From Brassica napus (Eukaryota; Streptophyta; Magnoliopsida; Brassicales; Brassicaceae), in NCBI RefSeq assembly GCF_020379485.1, contig NC_063439.1:16947598-17011597 (forward strand): DNA of 64,000 nt, in the 5' to 3' direction. Shown one piece after another: positions 23,647-34,475 of the stretch. The notes beneath the pieces were generated by a model. That model made no database searches, was not told where the DNA came from, and saw nothing but the letters and a program-made list of their open reading frames with translations. The translations under genes were made by a program, and so were the position numbers. Every line of letters starts with the position of its first letter. Position 1 is the first letter of the stretch.

Positions 23647-24413
23647 TCGGCTCACAAAGGTCAAGCTAGTGACTGAAAAGAAGCGCTTGGTGGGAGGCAA
23701 CCCACTGGTGAGTGTAAATATTTCTTTTATTTCTAAAAAAAAAAACGAAAACTAACTTGCAGGAAGAAAATCAAGCACTTCTCAGCAGAACACTCCGGCG
23801 CTTGTTCCACTGATTGTTCCCAGGTAAGTGCTCGAACAAAAAAAAAAAAATAGAGAAAATGGGAAATGGCCTATTTAAGGCCCACTAACTTTACCCCCCC
23901 CCCCCCCCCCCCCCCCCTCCCCCCATTATATCTAGAGCCGCAAACCAACCTCAAAGAACCCTAAATCGAAAACTCTCATTTCCTATTCTTCTTCATCGAT
24001 TTTGCTCTAATCTCTTGGATCCTATCGAGATCGGTTTGGTTTTGCAGGAATCACCTATCCGATCAAGGTAACCGCTCAGATCCCCTTCCCCTTCGCGCAT
24101 CAAAAACGCGGTTTGGAAGTGTCTCCTCGAATCCTCGTTACCTTGTGCTTAGCGATTTGATCTTAGATTGTAGCTATAGATTTCACATTTGCTACTAAGG
24201 TCTAATTTGTGCTTGATTAAACGGAATAGGAACATATTTGTTGATTGCGGTTCTTGAGAAATCGCGATTGAGTTAGGGCAAAATGCTAAACCTAAGCGGT
24301 TGTGGGTTGTTTAGGAATTGATGGACTTGGGCAGAATTGAGAGATTGGAATGTCCCATCGTTTCTGAACAACCGTAGAGCATAGCTAATTTGGAAATTGA
24401 TTTTGTTTTGCAG
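23647..24413 (+). other. Athila pol-env intergenic leader with probable splice acceptor
   Basis: Noncoding. It includes GTGGGAGGCAACCCACTGG just after pol, the C homopolymer, and a candidate intron from AAG/GTAACC (about 24066) to the pyrimidine-rich TTTTGTTTTGCAG ending at 24413, directly before the env-like ATG. Splicing is inferred from the site sequences alone. Confidence 0.5.
23894..23924. repeat. cytosine homopolymer, C24-T-C6
   Basis: 24 C, one T, then six C. The complementary strand is a G-run able to form quadruplexes. The exact length may be a sequencing or assembly estimate. Confidence 0.9.
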
Positions 24414-25844
24414 ATGCCTCCAAGAACAAGGAACCCTAAAGCACTCAAGGCTTCTCGTGGAGCAGCCACGCCTTCTCACTCCGCGAACGTCCCATCCTCC
24501 TACCCATGGCCGAACAAGGCTGAAGGTCAACCGATCAACATCAATGACCCACTACTCCTTGACTACAATTGCGAGGGGTGGGACAAGGAGTCCGCAGCAA
24601 GGTACAACAGGCTTCTCGCAGCAGAGATCCTGCCCACACGATTTGCTCACGCGGAGACCTTAGCTGTTCTTGGTCTCGAGTCTGATGTGTTCGAGACGCT
24701 CGACGTCATGGGCCTCGCTCCTCTCTGCTACCAAGCCCAAGTTCTCTATCCAGATTTGGTTCGCCAAGTGCTCGCAACAGCTCAGATTACTTACCAGAAC
24801 CCAACTGCGCCAACATACGAGAACTGCTACTTCTGCTTCATGGCTGACGGCAAGTTCTGCTCCATCTCTCTCCACGATCTAAACGAACTACTCGAGATCG
24901 CAGACACGCCAAGAGAGGTCTCAGTTGACAAAAAGTTCGCGCCAGCAAACGCCTTTTGGGATCTCATTGCGACAGGGAAGTTCACTTCTCGCAAGGCTTA
25001 TCAATCACAAATCCGAAACCCCACTCTGCGTATCATTGCCAAGATCGTCTCGAACATCCTATTCGCAAAGGAACACACCTCCAAGGTCACAAACGGAGAG
25101 CTGCAGGTTCTATACACCGGCCTCGAGGATGAGATCCGTAGAGACAGGGTCATACCGATACAGACTGTGAAAACAAACCCTGGATTCCTTCTCATCACGA
25201 TTCTCTCTGAGCGCAAGGATTCCATGGTCCGAACAGAAGACAAGAAAGACCGCTGCGGCAGTGTTCTCACACCCTTGTTCAAACGCTTCAACATCGACCT
25301 GGATTCCTACACGGTTGTTCCTGAGCTTGAGTACATTGACACCGCCTACTTGATCACATGCCACATCCTGCGCGACGAAAGCACATACAAGTTCGCAGAC
25401 AAGGACGGGATCACTCTCTACTGCAAGCTCCCTCTTCCATGGTTAACAGACTTCACAACCTTGGAAAACATAGTGTTCTTGCCCAACGCAGAACACTTGT
25501 GCGAGGACCCCCGTGCGCCAATTCCAGATGAGAATGCGGCCAAGGATGATGTGGAGGACATGACTCCACCTGCTGATGGTGCTTACGACCTAGAGGACCT
25601 CACGGATGTTACAGATGACCACGCCTACAGACGTTGGATGGTGGACTCTCAGAAGAAAAACAACAGCCTCATGAAGAGGATCCTCAGAGCACTCACTGGA
25701 GGCTGCATCAGAAGTCAGGTTGAGCAGACGACGCAAGGAACAAGGCGCCCAGGCAAAGAACCAGCGGGCACTTCAACTAGAGAAGAGAGACTTCCGAGGA
25801 ACCGGAGAACAACCGGCCACTCCAGCAGCGGCGATTCAGACTGA
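24414..25844 (+). CDS. Athila env-like / ORF-1 family protein
   Basis: A 476-codon ORF downstream of pol, in the position of the env-like gene of Athila elements. I chose the ATG at 24414 because it follows a splice-acceptor-like TTTTGCAG; the frame is open further upstream only through a TTG. The N-terminus is basic (MPPRTRNPKALKASRG). The body includes QVLYPDLVRQVLATAQITY and CYFCFMADGKFCSISLHDLN, which I recognise as the Athila ORF-1 type by memory of the family, not by search. The C-terminus is acidic then basic and lacks a membrane segment. A hydrophobic segment lies just downstream in another frame. The role is unknown; an envelope function is only proposed for the lineage. Confidence 0.75.
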   Translation: MPPRTRNPKALKASRGAATPSHSANVPSSYPWPNKAEGQPININDPLLLDYNCEGWDKESAARYNRLLAAEILPTRFAHAETLAVLGLESDVFETLDVMGLAPLCYQAQVLYPDLVRQVLATAQITYQNPTAPTYENCYFCFMADGKFCSISLHDLNELLEIADTPREVSVDKKFAPANAFWDLIATGKFTSRKAYQSQIRNPTLRIIAKIVSNILFAKEHTSKVTNGELQVLYTGLEDEIRRDRVIPIQTVKTNPGFLLITILSERKDSMVRTEDKKDRCGSVLTPLFKRFNIDLDSYTVVPELEYIDTAYLITCHILRDESTYKFADKDGITLYCKLPLPWLTDFTTLENIVFLPNAEHLCEDPRAPIPDENAAKDDVEDMTPPADGAYDLEDLTDVTDDHAYRRWMVDSQKKNNSLMKRILRALTGGCIRSQVEQTTQGTRRPGKEPAGTSTREERLPRNRRTTGHSSSGDSD

Positions 25845-25972
25845 TTCCGAACGGACTATTCCTATTCCCTTGTTTTATCCATCTGAACTATTTATTTCCC
25901 TGCTATTTGTTTTCGGTTTGGTGTGTTTTAGCCTCCTTCGATTTATTTTCACAACCAGGGATGGTGTGAGGT

Positions 25973-25988
25973 AAGTCTGGGGGAGAAA
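25973..25988 (+). promoter_or_regulatory. internal polypurine-like tract
   Basis: AAGTCTGGGGGAGAAA lies 1.3 kb upstream of the LTR and is a better purine tract than the terminal one. It may be a remnant or a second plus-strand primer site. Confidence 0.4.
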
Positions 25989-26664
25989 CTCTGTACGATT
26001 TCCATGTTTTTATTGAGTCAGTCCCTAGGATCGAGTCAGTCCAGTCAAACTTATTGTGGTAATCAGGACCTTATATTGTGATGATTTCTTAACCACCTCG
26101 TGCTTTAACCTTCTTATTCAGTGACCTTAGCAGTGATGAAAGACCCACACATGGACCTGGAACACCCTGACTTATCTCATTTGACACTCCAGAAGTTCTC
26201 CACCGATCAGGTTACACTGGGTAGACTCAACTCCACTATATCTGAACCTAATATGGACTTTAATTCTTCTTGTTATGGGTACTAGATCAGGGAAACGAGA
26301 CCTATACTCAGGACTTCTTATCCTTTATATCCATCTTGCTGTTCCTGAGTAGCTAGCTCATCTTTAGCTAGTTCCCACCTTGTACCTTAGCCTTCATTCC
26401 AACTTCAGCCATTTGTTTTTCAGTGTTATATGTGCAGATATGTGCAAAAAGGTTGGAGAGGAAAGGATCAACGCAGCATCTTACTCGTTAATGCTGCATA
26501 AATTCAATCAGAAAGGAGAACAAGCAGATCAAGGGACCAAATGCTCCATGACTAATGAATCGTGCAAGTATAGCAGAATGATGCGAATCGGATCCACCAG
26601 TGGCCTCCTTAAAATCACATGTTACCTCCTTCTTCGTCATCTCATCTCTATTTTCATGCCATTC

Positions 26665-26690
<26 letters not shown>
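26665..26690. repeat. A26 homopolymer
   Basis: Twenty-six adenines inside the Athila noncoding region. Confidence 0.95.
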
Positions 26691-26695
<5 letters not shown>

Positions 26696-27282
26696 CATTT
26701 TTAGCATTTCACGATGGAGAAGGAGATGAGTTCAAGGGAACATGAGCCACTGGGAAAGCCAAGAAAAAGTTTAGGCTAATTTTCGGAGAACATAGAAGGG
26801 GGCGAGCAGAGCAGTCTGATGACTGTTCCAGAACAGAGAACAGCCGTTCGAGAGAGAGCAAAAACGAGTAGAGGCTGTGGACATCAATGGATCCGTTCTC
26901 TCTTGCCATTTTGTGCGATATCCTGCATCCTCTAAGAAACCGGTAACCCCTAAACACTCTTAACTCCACCATTAAAAAGCCTGTACTATACCTAGACCGT
27001 CCACCCTGAGTAGCGCCCATGACAAGAAGCTCACGAAAATTCTAATTGAACAAATGGAGTTTGGTCTCGAAAGTGTCGCTTTTTCAGGTCAAGATGTAGA
27101 GTAAGGAGCAGATCTGTGAACAGCGATCAGGGGTTTCCAGTAAGTGTGTGTGGTTCTAATCTACTGCTTGTATGGTTCAGAGATTTGTGGTAAGAGCATG
27201 GTTGCTGAGAATAAGCGAGTTCCCACACTTTCAAACTTTTCTCCTGTTCTTGATACTTGCCTTGTTCGAGGACAAACAAGGA

Positions 27283-27299
27283 TCTAAGTCTGAGAGAAT
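27283..27299 (+). promoter_or_regulatory. Athila 3' polypurine tract (degenerate)
   Basis: TCTAAGTCTGAGAGAAT abuts the right LTR. Compared with the internal tract, G-runs are interrupted by A. Confidence 0.6.
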
Positions 27300-28441
27300 T
27301 GATATATGGTGTTTTTCACATCATTGTATAGGTGTTTTTGTATTGATTCGAGTCCTTAATCCGAGTCAGTCTAGTCCTTTTTGATCTTTTACAGGTCTGG
27401 AGTTGGTAGAAGAATGAAGAGAGCGTGCTTGAAGAGAAGCTGACCTTTTGGAGCATTTTGCGGAGAACACTCAAGACGAACAGTCCCGAGACTGTTCTCA
27501 AGCAGAACAAGCAAACGGAGTGAACCCGAGGTTGCTCCCGACAAATAAGGAAGCTTCTATTTTCGGGAATTAAGGCCTTGTTGCCCTAATTTCTTTTCTA
27601 CCTATTGGCGCCTCCATATAAAGACGCCACCTATCCTATTTTATTTCTGACGCTAGTTTTTACGAGAGAACTATTAGCTTTTGCGATCTGCAACTTGTAA
27701 GGGAGAAGAATCCATTCTCTCATAAAGAAGACCATCTGAACCCTTGTTTACTACTCTTATTATTATGCAGTTTCATTCAGTATCTATGTCTTTGATTGCT
27801 TGCATCATGATTGAGTAGTGATCTAGCTCGCCTAGGGTTTTTAGGGTGTTGAAATATGAGCTAAACATAGATAAGCTATTCTTGATTATTCTTCATCCAT
27901 ACTATTCTTAAGGCTTCCATTAACCTGATCACTTGATGTTAGATCCTAAGTTTATCGCCTAGCTAACCGCTTAGGAGAAAGCTTGACATGTATTGGATGA
28001 GCTTAGTATCCCTAATCAGCGAAAGTAGATATTAGGGTAGTAAGTGAACTGATCGGACCTGTCCTCTAAGGCTTGCAGTCGTTTCTCATCTCAACGACAG
28101 TTAGATGATGGGATCGACCAGCAAAGAGATCACCACTACGACAGTGGGGTGTTCCAGCTGAGTGATCCGAGTTCTAGAAAGTACTGCACCGCGCTTGAAT
28201 AATTGTTTGGCTCTAGCTCAACACCCAATGAAATACCCTAGGTTAGCTTCCTGTTAAATTGAATTAATCTCTAGTTTACTTGTTTTCCGCGTCACCAATT
28301 GAATTGAAAACCATTTTTTTCTTAGCTTGATATTGAAATTTATAAGAGTAAAGTGTAGACTGGTCCTCTGGATTGAATCTAAAAGTACTATAATCACAAC
28401 TGTTAACTTGGCAGTAGCGAAGATTCATATTTAGTGTATCA
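27300..28441 (+). repeat. Athila 3' LTR
   Basis: 1,142 bp, TG...CA, followed by the CATAT duplication at 28442-28446. It differs from the left LTR by 11 visible substitutions and no indels. Confidence 0.92.
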
Positions 28442-28446
28442 CATAT

Positions 28447-29488
28447 ACTGAAAAATTTCTTCAGAGATATGGCATGAAAATGCGTCTTCTAGTATTGTTC
28501 CTATGCAAAAAGGTGATAAGTTTAAATCTTAAGCAATATCCGCATAATGAAATAGAATTTAAAGAAAAGAAAGCTGAAAATAATTTTGAGATATGTAGTG
28601 AAGAAAATATCACTTGATCACATATAAGAAATCAACACACCCACAGGTGGTTGGATTTTAAAACTCAGATTTTAATGGATATAATAGTTCTACGCATTAC
28701 AAATTTATCAATGTGTATCTCATCAAATGAGATACCTTATTATGGAAAAGCTTAGAGTTGTAATTGCTTTAAACATCCAATGCAGAGGCTGAGTATGTGG
28801 CAATTTTATGAGGCTTTTATAAAGTTAACTATGATTGCAAAATTATCTTTGAGTTTGAGACCGTAATTGTTCAACTCTTTATGTGATAGTAAAATATGCA
28901 ATCTTAAGTAAGACATGATATCTTAAAAGATCCAAGTATATGAACATTAAGATTGATATATGTCATAAAAGTAAGATTTTAAAAGAGAAAATTTTGTCAT
29001 TATGCATATATCCACTAAACCTATGGTCACAAACATATTTACGAAAGCTTTAAACCCAAAGACATTAAAGAATATCTAGAAATTATGGGTCTAATGGATA
29101 GCTATTAAAGTTGTTTGATTATGTATAGCATATATTTTACAATGTATATGAGTTCTTAACAACTTTCAAATCTTTTGCATTCCGTTTCCAATGTGCACAC
29201 CAAATATTTGTAGTTGGATTTATGATAACGGAATGAGTCTTTATATAAGACATAAAAGAGACCATTATGATAACTCCTACTTATGGTCTAACTATGATAG
29301 TAAGTAATGTAGTAGTGCATGGAAGGAATCATGTTGCAAAATAATATGTGTCTGCCATGACTCTCATTGTTTGCTAGATTAGGACAATTATGATGCCCAA
29401 ATGAAAGCAAAAGTTTAACAAATAAAGCCGGCCTTATGATTCTTAATAAGAAAGTTTAAGGGATTATACCAAAAACGAAGTGGGAGAA
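28447..29488 (+). pseudogene. decayed Ty1/copia pol, 3' part (RT end and RNase H)
   Basis: This continues the relic at 6478-6854 across the Athila insertion. Visible pieces are KGDKFNLKQYPHNEIEFKEK, a decayed RNase H stretch around 28780 (AEYVAI-like), and the C-terminal HISTKPMVTNIFTKALNPKT with LEIMGLMDSY at 28995-29105. Several frameshifts and stops are present. It ends at a tract CGAAGTGGGAGAA just before an LTR start. Confidence 0.7.
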
Positions 29489-29990
29489 TGTAAGAAACAT
29501 TTATTATGTATATGCATGAATATTTCTTCCCATAATGTAGTCTTATGTTAATCCATTTTTTATTGAGATTGTTAAACCCTAATGACACTTGGTAACCAAT
29601 AAAATTATAATTAAAGGAGTTAGTTTCTAATGAAAATTAACTAACGGACAAGTGATTCATGTTCTAGAAGGCTTCTCACTTTATGATTCATGAAAACATG
29701 TGCCAATGTAAGAAGACATTTGAATTAAGTTCAATGCATCAAAGGAGAACAAGTTCAATGTTTGAATAAATTCAAGAAATCTAAAACACTTGTCATTACT
29801 CAACGTTGATGGATGGTTGAGATTAAAGGATGAAACTTGCCAAGTAAGTAAAAAAGACTTGGTGAGGAAGTAATCAAAACTTGATGAGGAAGCTAGGCCT
29901 CTCTCTCCAACTTTAAATAGTGGCATTTGGACCATCATAAAGACACATGAAAGAAAATCCTAAGGAAACACCGAAAGAAAGGTGTGAAAA
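29489..29990 (+). mobile_element. 3' LTR of the decayed copia, far end uncertain
   Basis: The sequence begins TGTAAGAAACATTT immediately after the purine tract. No clear CA terminus with duplication was found, so the end is a guess. Short ORFs inside lack motifs. Confidence 0.4.
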
Positions 29991-31275
29991 TCGAAATTCA
30001 CACTGTTGATTTTAGTAAATGGAGGAAAGTAAAGAAACCCTAACTTTTCCTAAGGTCCCGAATTCTCTGCGAGAGCCAACAACAAGTGATAAATAATGTG
30101 GAAAATATGAAAAGACCTCAAAACGAATTTATAGAAAATGTAGATCTTATTTGAATCCGCGTAAGAGCGTTGCGATCATTACAAAAGATTATAAAAGCTT
30201 TGGCCACAAGATCTGTCAGCGAGTTACCTAGTTCCAGCCACCTAAAACCTTAAACCTAGTTCTGTCGCAGCTTGATAACAATAAACGAAAAAGATACGAA
30301 AAAGTTTTGATTGATGTCGAACTGAAATTTATGAAATGTTGCCTACATACCCCTTTCGAGGATCAAGTCGAACGTACTTCAATCGAAAGAGTGGAACAAG
30401 AGATCGAACTGCCTGAGCGAGTTTGTCTACTATTTGAGTGCTAGTTTGGGCCAATTTTTCGCTAAAATCGTAAGTGGGCTTTTGCCACGTTTTAGACCCT
30501 TTGAGCCATTTTTCGACGAAAACGTTTTTACGATTTCTTTCAGGAGAATAACCTTCAATGCGACGTTGGTTTTAAAAACAGTGGAGATCAATCGTACAGC
30601 CGAGATAACCTTGGTGTTTTATAAACCGTTATTGTTTTATACGGTTGATTCGAACATATACGAGAAAATAAGTCTTCGTCATTTTTATCGTAAAGTTTCA
30701 ACGGTTACTCCGATCGAGATGAAACAAGAGACAGTTTGACCGAGGCCCGAGGGGGGGGGGGGAGTTTCGGAGATGGGAATACATAGCATTGGACTGATCC
30801 GACTCACCTAAAGGTGAATTGAAATAGACTGATCCAACTCGCCGTTGGGCGAGTTGGAAATGGATCATCCATTTCGCCTAACGGCGAGTTTGATTTGGTC
30901 GATCCACCTCGCCGTTGGGCGAGTTGGATGAAGCTCATCGAACTTGCCCAACGGCAAGTTGGATTGGTCGATCCAACTCGCCCAACGACTTATCCAACTT
31001 CCCCGATGGCGGGTCAGACGGTGCTGGTTTGGTTTTTCCGATGCTCGGGAATTATCTGTTCGATGGGTTGAATGGTCCCTTGCGAGTAACTTGTTGTGCA
31101 ATAGTCTTTTAAAAATACAAATTTTCAGTTTTCCGTATTCTTATTTTCTTTTTAGAAAGTTTCTCAGAAAATTTCCGAGTTGGATCGCCGTACGGCGAGT
31201 TGTCTAGCCGGCTAACGGTCCAATTCGCTGTACTGCGAGTTGGCTAGCCGGCTAGAGGTCCAACTCGCCGTATGG
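29991..31275 (+). mobile_element. gypsy-type LTR or leader remnant with hairpin array
   Basis: 30450-30730 is similar to 46850-47110, for example AAAATCGTAAGTGGGCT, TTTTATACG and TCGTAAAG in the same order. Both copies are followed by GC-rich inverted repeats. In the second copy this leads into a TATA-like site and an ORF, so I interpret the shared part as LTR or promoter sequence of one retrotransposon family. Boundaries were not found. The ORF at 30434-30739 is not supported as a gene. Confidence 0.4.
30834..31273. repeat. array of GC-rich hairpins and a tandem ~45-bp repeat
   Basis: Perfect hairpin at 30834-30857 (CCAACTCGCC / GTTG loop / GGCGAGTTGG), a one-mismatch copy at 30904-30927, a perfect one at 30941-30960 (AACTTGCC / CAAC / GGCAAGTT), and weaker ones at about 30868 and 30973. 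From 31185 a ~45-bp unit containing CTAGCCGGCTA is repeated about twice. A G12 run lies just upstream (30751-30762). Confidence 0.85.
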
Positions 31276-32205
31276 AAAATATTAGTTTCAAAAGATGCAA
31301 CTTTTTAAGTAAAAAATAAGTTATAAAAGAAAAGGCATAATCTATAGAAAATACACAATCTTCAATAACATTAGTTAAATAAGTTATAATAAAGAGACAC
31401 ATTTGTAAGAAAATCATTTGTTGTGATTCTATGATTGTGTTTGACCATTCATAATTCATAAGCATATGATCCTCACTAATAATAGGTACCGTATAAAATG
31501 AAGAGGTATTACATTTGTAGTTTACTAATTTCTAACATCATAAATGTTTAATTTCCCTAGAAACTTACCGATGAAATTTTCCACTTTTTTTCGAGTCCAA
31601 ACTTCCCCACTTGAGTGATGCACTTGGGATGTTGTTGAGGCTATGATAGATCATAATAATTGTTCTGGTCCTCCTAATCAAATCCCTTTTTTACAAATTC
31701 TCAGCGATCTAGATAATTTACAAATTATACATACAAGTTTGAAAAGAGAGATGGGACAATACTATAATTTGCAATCACAAACAACACACAAATTCAAAAA
31801 AAGAAGCGTTATTTGAGATTCTCAGATCTGTTCTTTTGCGAGGTGTCAATTATAACATACAAAATATAATTTAGGAGTTATAACAAATGTATATGACCAA
31901 AAAAACACAATGAGTTATGAGTAAAAAACATTGTAAGTTGTAACTACCCACAGTTCAAAGTTTGTATGAAAAAGTATCATTTTCAAAGACGAAATATGTC
32001 AGCATCTATAAATAATCTGAGAAAAAAAAATGAAGTGAGTTGCTGTTGTTCGTTGGCTAACAAAGAAGATGCAATTATTCACTCCTCCTTCCAGCCTTCC
32101 ACGCATTCCTAAGCATTCAAAAAAGTTAATATCTTGAAATAGAACAACCACCGACTTGATTTCTTTTCCTATATATTAATATGTTAACTCAAGAAATCAT
32201 CAATA
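31276..32205. other. AT-rich stretch, nothing recognised
   Basis: No element ends, RNA genes or motif-bearing ORFs were seen. Confidence 0.4.
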
Positions 32206-32839
32206 TCTTCTCTATTAAAAGAGAAGTACCATTTTTATCTACTATTTAGAAGTCTAGTAGGACCATTTCATTAATCACATAATATGACATAATAACTAAT
32301 AAGAATATTAATAATAAATTAATTTTAACTATAGATTTGAATTTTATTTTCAGTTATAACAAAATCTGTTGAGAAAAATCAAACAAAATCCTACTAAATT
32401 CTTAAATAATTTTTATTAAATATTGCATTAACTAATTTCGTAATTAAGTAATATAATGTTTTCATTTAAATAAATTATCATCTACCACTAAAACGGATTC
32501 AAATTTGTTAATCATGTCATATTTTTATATAAATGAAGTTATTAACATATGTTAAAATTTTATTTTTACAGCTATATATTTTCAAAAATCATATGTTAAA
32601 GAATTTTTTTTTTGATTATTTCAAATTATGAAAACTCGAAAACGTAATAAAAAAGATAAAATGTATAAAACAAACTCCTATATTAATAAAGTAATAAAAA
32701 ACCTAAACAATAAAATTAAAGAGTTATAAAATACATAACACTAATATGTAGATTGTATATTTAAATTTATAGAATAATATCAAAATTAAATATTTATAAA
32801 ATAAAAATATACCTGCACGATGTGCGGGGTAAACTCTAG
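32206..32839 (+). mobile_element. small non-autonomous Helitron, 634 bp
   Basis: It sits between A32205 and T32840. The 5' end is TCTTCTCTATTAAAAGAGAA (an internal CTTCTC/GAGAAG palindrome). The 3' end is a hairpin, CCTGCAC-GAT-GTGCGGGG, followed by TAAACTCTAG. The interior is AT-rich and noncoding. Confidence 0.75.
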
Positions 32840-34470
32840 TCAATATTATTAAAACATAATCATTCCTATTATTTGCCCTCTTATTACCATGGCATATTAC
32901 ATGTTATGCCTCTGCTTTTTGAAAATGTGGTTTACTCTCATTAAGAATATAACAATAATTTTTTTTTGTCGACCTACTAAATATGATTCAACGTTAAAGC
33001 ATAAGGTAGAAAAGGATTCACGTTTCTCTTATCGTTTGTTTTTCTTATGCAACCCACTTGAATGATGGATCCATTAATAAATTTTATACTAACACTAAAT
33101 GACTAATACACATACTTTTTACAAAACCATTTACTTATTCACCTCTAACCTCTTTTGATTCCATATTACTACGATTAAAAATCAATTCAGCCAATATTTC
33201 TAAAGTTTTTATAAATATAAAAAATTAAACCAAACATTTTCAAAATCTTAGTTAATTATCATAAAATTAAATTCAAAATTTAAAATGAATAAAAAATACA
33301 AACTTATAAAAAATATATAATTTTGTGTAATATATGAGAAATTTAATCTGTTTTTAAAATTTTATTATTAGATTTTTTGGTATTTATAGAATCAAGCGAT
33401 ATTGAATCACGGGTTTTAGAGGTTTTATCCAATTTTATCAGATTTTCAATTAACAGAATTTTATTAAATTTGAACTGGATATATATGGATTGTCGGATTT
33501 ACCAGTTCGACCACAAGTCTATATCAGATATGAAAACATGTTTTGAAAGTAAAAACAAATAAATTATTTTTTAAATAAAAAATTATAATTCCATGTAAAT
33601 TTTATAAAAATGACAAAAACATAATGATTTTATGTTTCAATTTTATCAAAATGTTATCAAAATGATCAAAAACATGCTTTGAATTCAGTGAATAATAAAA
33701 AAAAATCAAAAAAATAAATGAATAATCAATTTGAAATAATTAATCGGTAATTTTGGTACATCTACAATCTACACATTTCACGTTGCTCAATTATTTTATT
33801 TTTTCATTAATAAACTGAAATTATACGAGATTACATTCATCTTCTTCCTCTCAAAATCCTCTGTATATAATAGCAATGAACAAATAATCAACAAATAGTG
33901 AGCAAATTGATTTAGTGGGAAGGAGAGAGGGCGAGAGGAACAACAATCGATAAGCAACCAGTGTACAGCAAAAATTTTTTTTGACTAGGGGATGTGAAGG
34001 GCAAGAGACGATGACCGAGAGAGAATCTGATGAATAAACTACAAGAAAACAAGCAGCAATCAATAAACTATTCGGATTGAAAGTTCTAAGCGGAATACCG
34101 AAATTTAGGAGAAATAGCCTTCACCTTTAACCATAATCAGAGAATGTTCACCTTTAACCAACATCAGAGAATGGAATGTGAGTCCAAAACCTGTTTTTCC
34201 ATCGACCGACTACTACTCACCAACGCCATACCAGATCAGAAAGGATCAAACACAAGACAAGAGACAAGATTAAATTAAATAAAGCTAGTGTTTATGACAA
34301 ATATTGCTTGCGTCACAAGACACTTGGAAAATGGTGCACTTAACCTTACGGACTGGATTAGGATTGTTGGCTGCTGGTATGATCTCGGTGTATCACAGCG
34401 TGGCTTTCTGATGACATTACATACACCTCCGGTGGCTCATGATTGATAGTCGTGCCTGGTCGCGTTAGGA
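32840..34470. other. AT-rich intergenic DNA
   Basis: No supported gene. The pyrimidine-rich minus-strand ORF at 33851-34063 has no motif. 34300-34470 is GC-richer and continues after the solo LTR at 36032; it may be part of an old gene or element used as the LTR target, but I could not identify it. Confidence 0.4.
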
Positions 34471-34475
34471 CGGTG

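Larger units (their letters stand above)
25845..27282 (+). other. Athila 3' noncoding region
   Basis: No supported gene. It holds an overlapping out-of-frame ORF with a hydrophobic tail (25720-25974), an internal polypurine-like tract (25973-25988) and a run of 26 A (26665-26690). Short ORFs here lack motifs. Confidence 0.6.
6855..28441 (+). mobile_element. Athila-type Ty3/gypsy retrotransposon, nearly complete, with a nested insertion
   Basis: Two 1,142-bp LTRs (TG...CA) are flanked by the 5-bp duplication CATAT (6850-6854 and 28442-28446). In order it has a primer site resembling the tRNA-Asp complement, gag, protease, RT/RNase H/integrase, a spliced-looking leader, an env-like ORF, a long noncoding 3' part and a polypurine tract. 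Without the nested element (9698-19493) and its target duplication it is about 11.8 kb. By eye the LTRs differ at 11 positions (about 1%), so the insertion is fairly young. Defects are the gag split, a frame break near 21070 and probable damage to the end of the env-like ORF. Confidence 0.92.

Noticed and set aside
30434..30739. 101-codon ORF at the start of the hairpin-bearing LTR
   Set aside because: The homologous sequence at 46850-47110 has no corresponding frame, so it is conserved as noncoding DNA.
33851..34063. 70-codon minus-strand ORF rich in Leu and Ser
   Set aside because: Pyrimidine-rich composition, no motif, no promoter or splice context.
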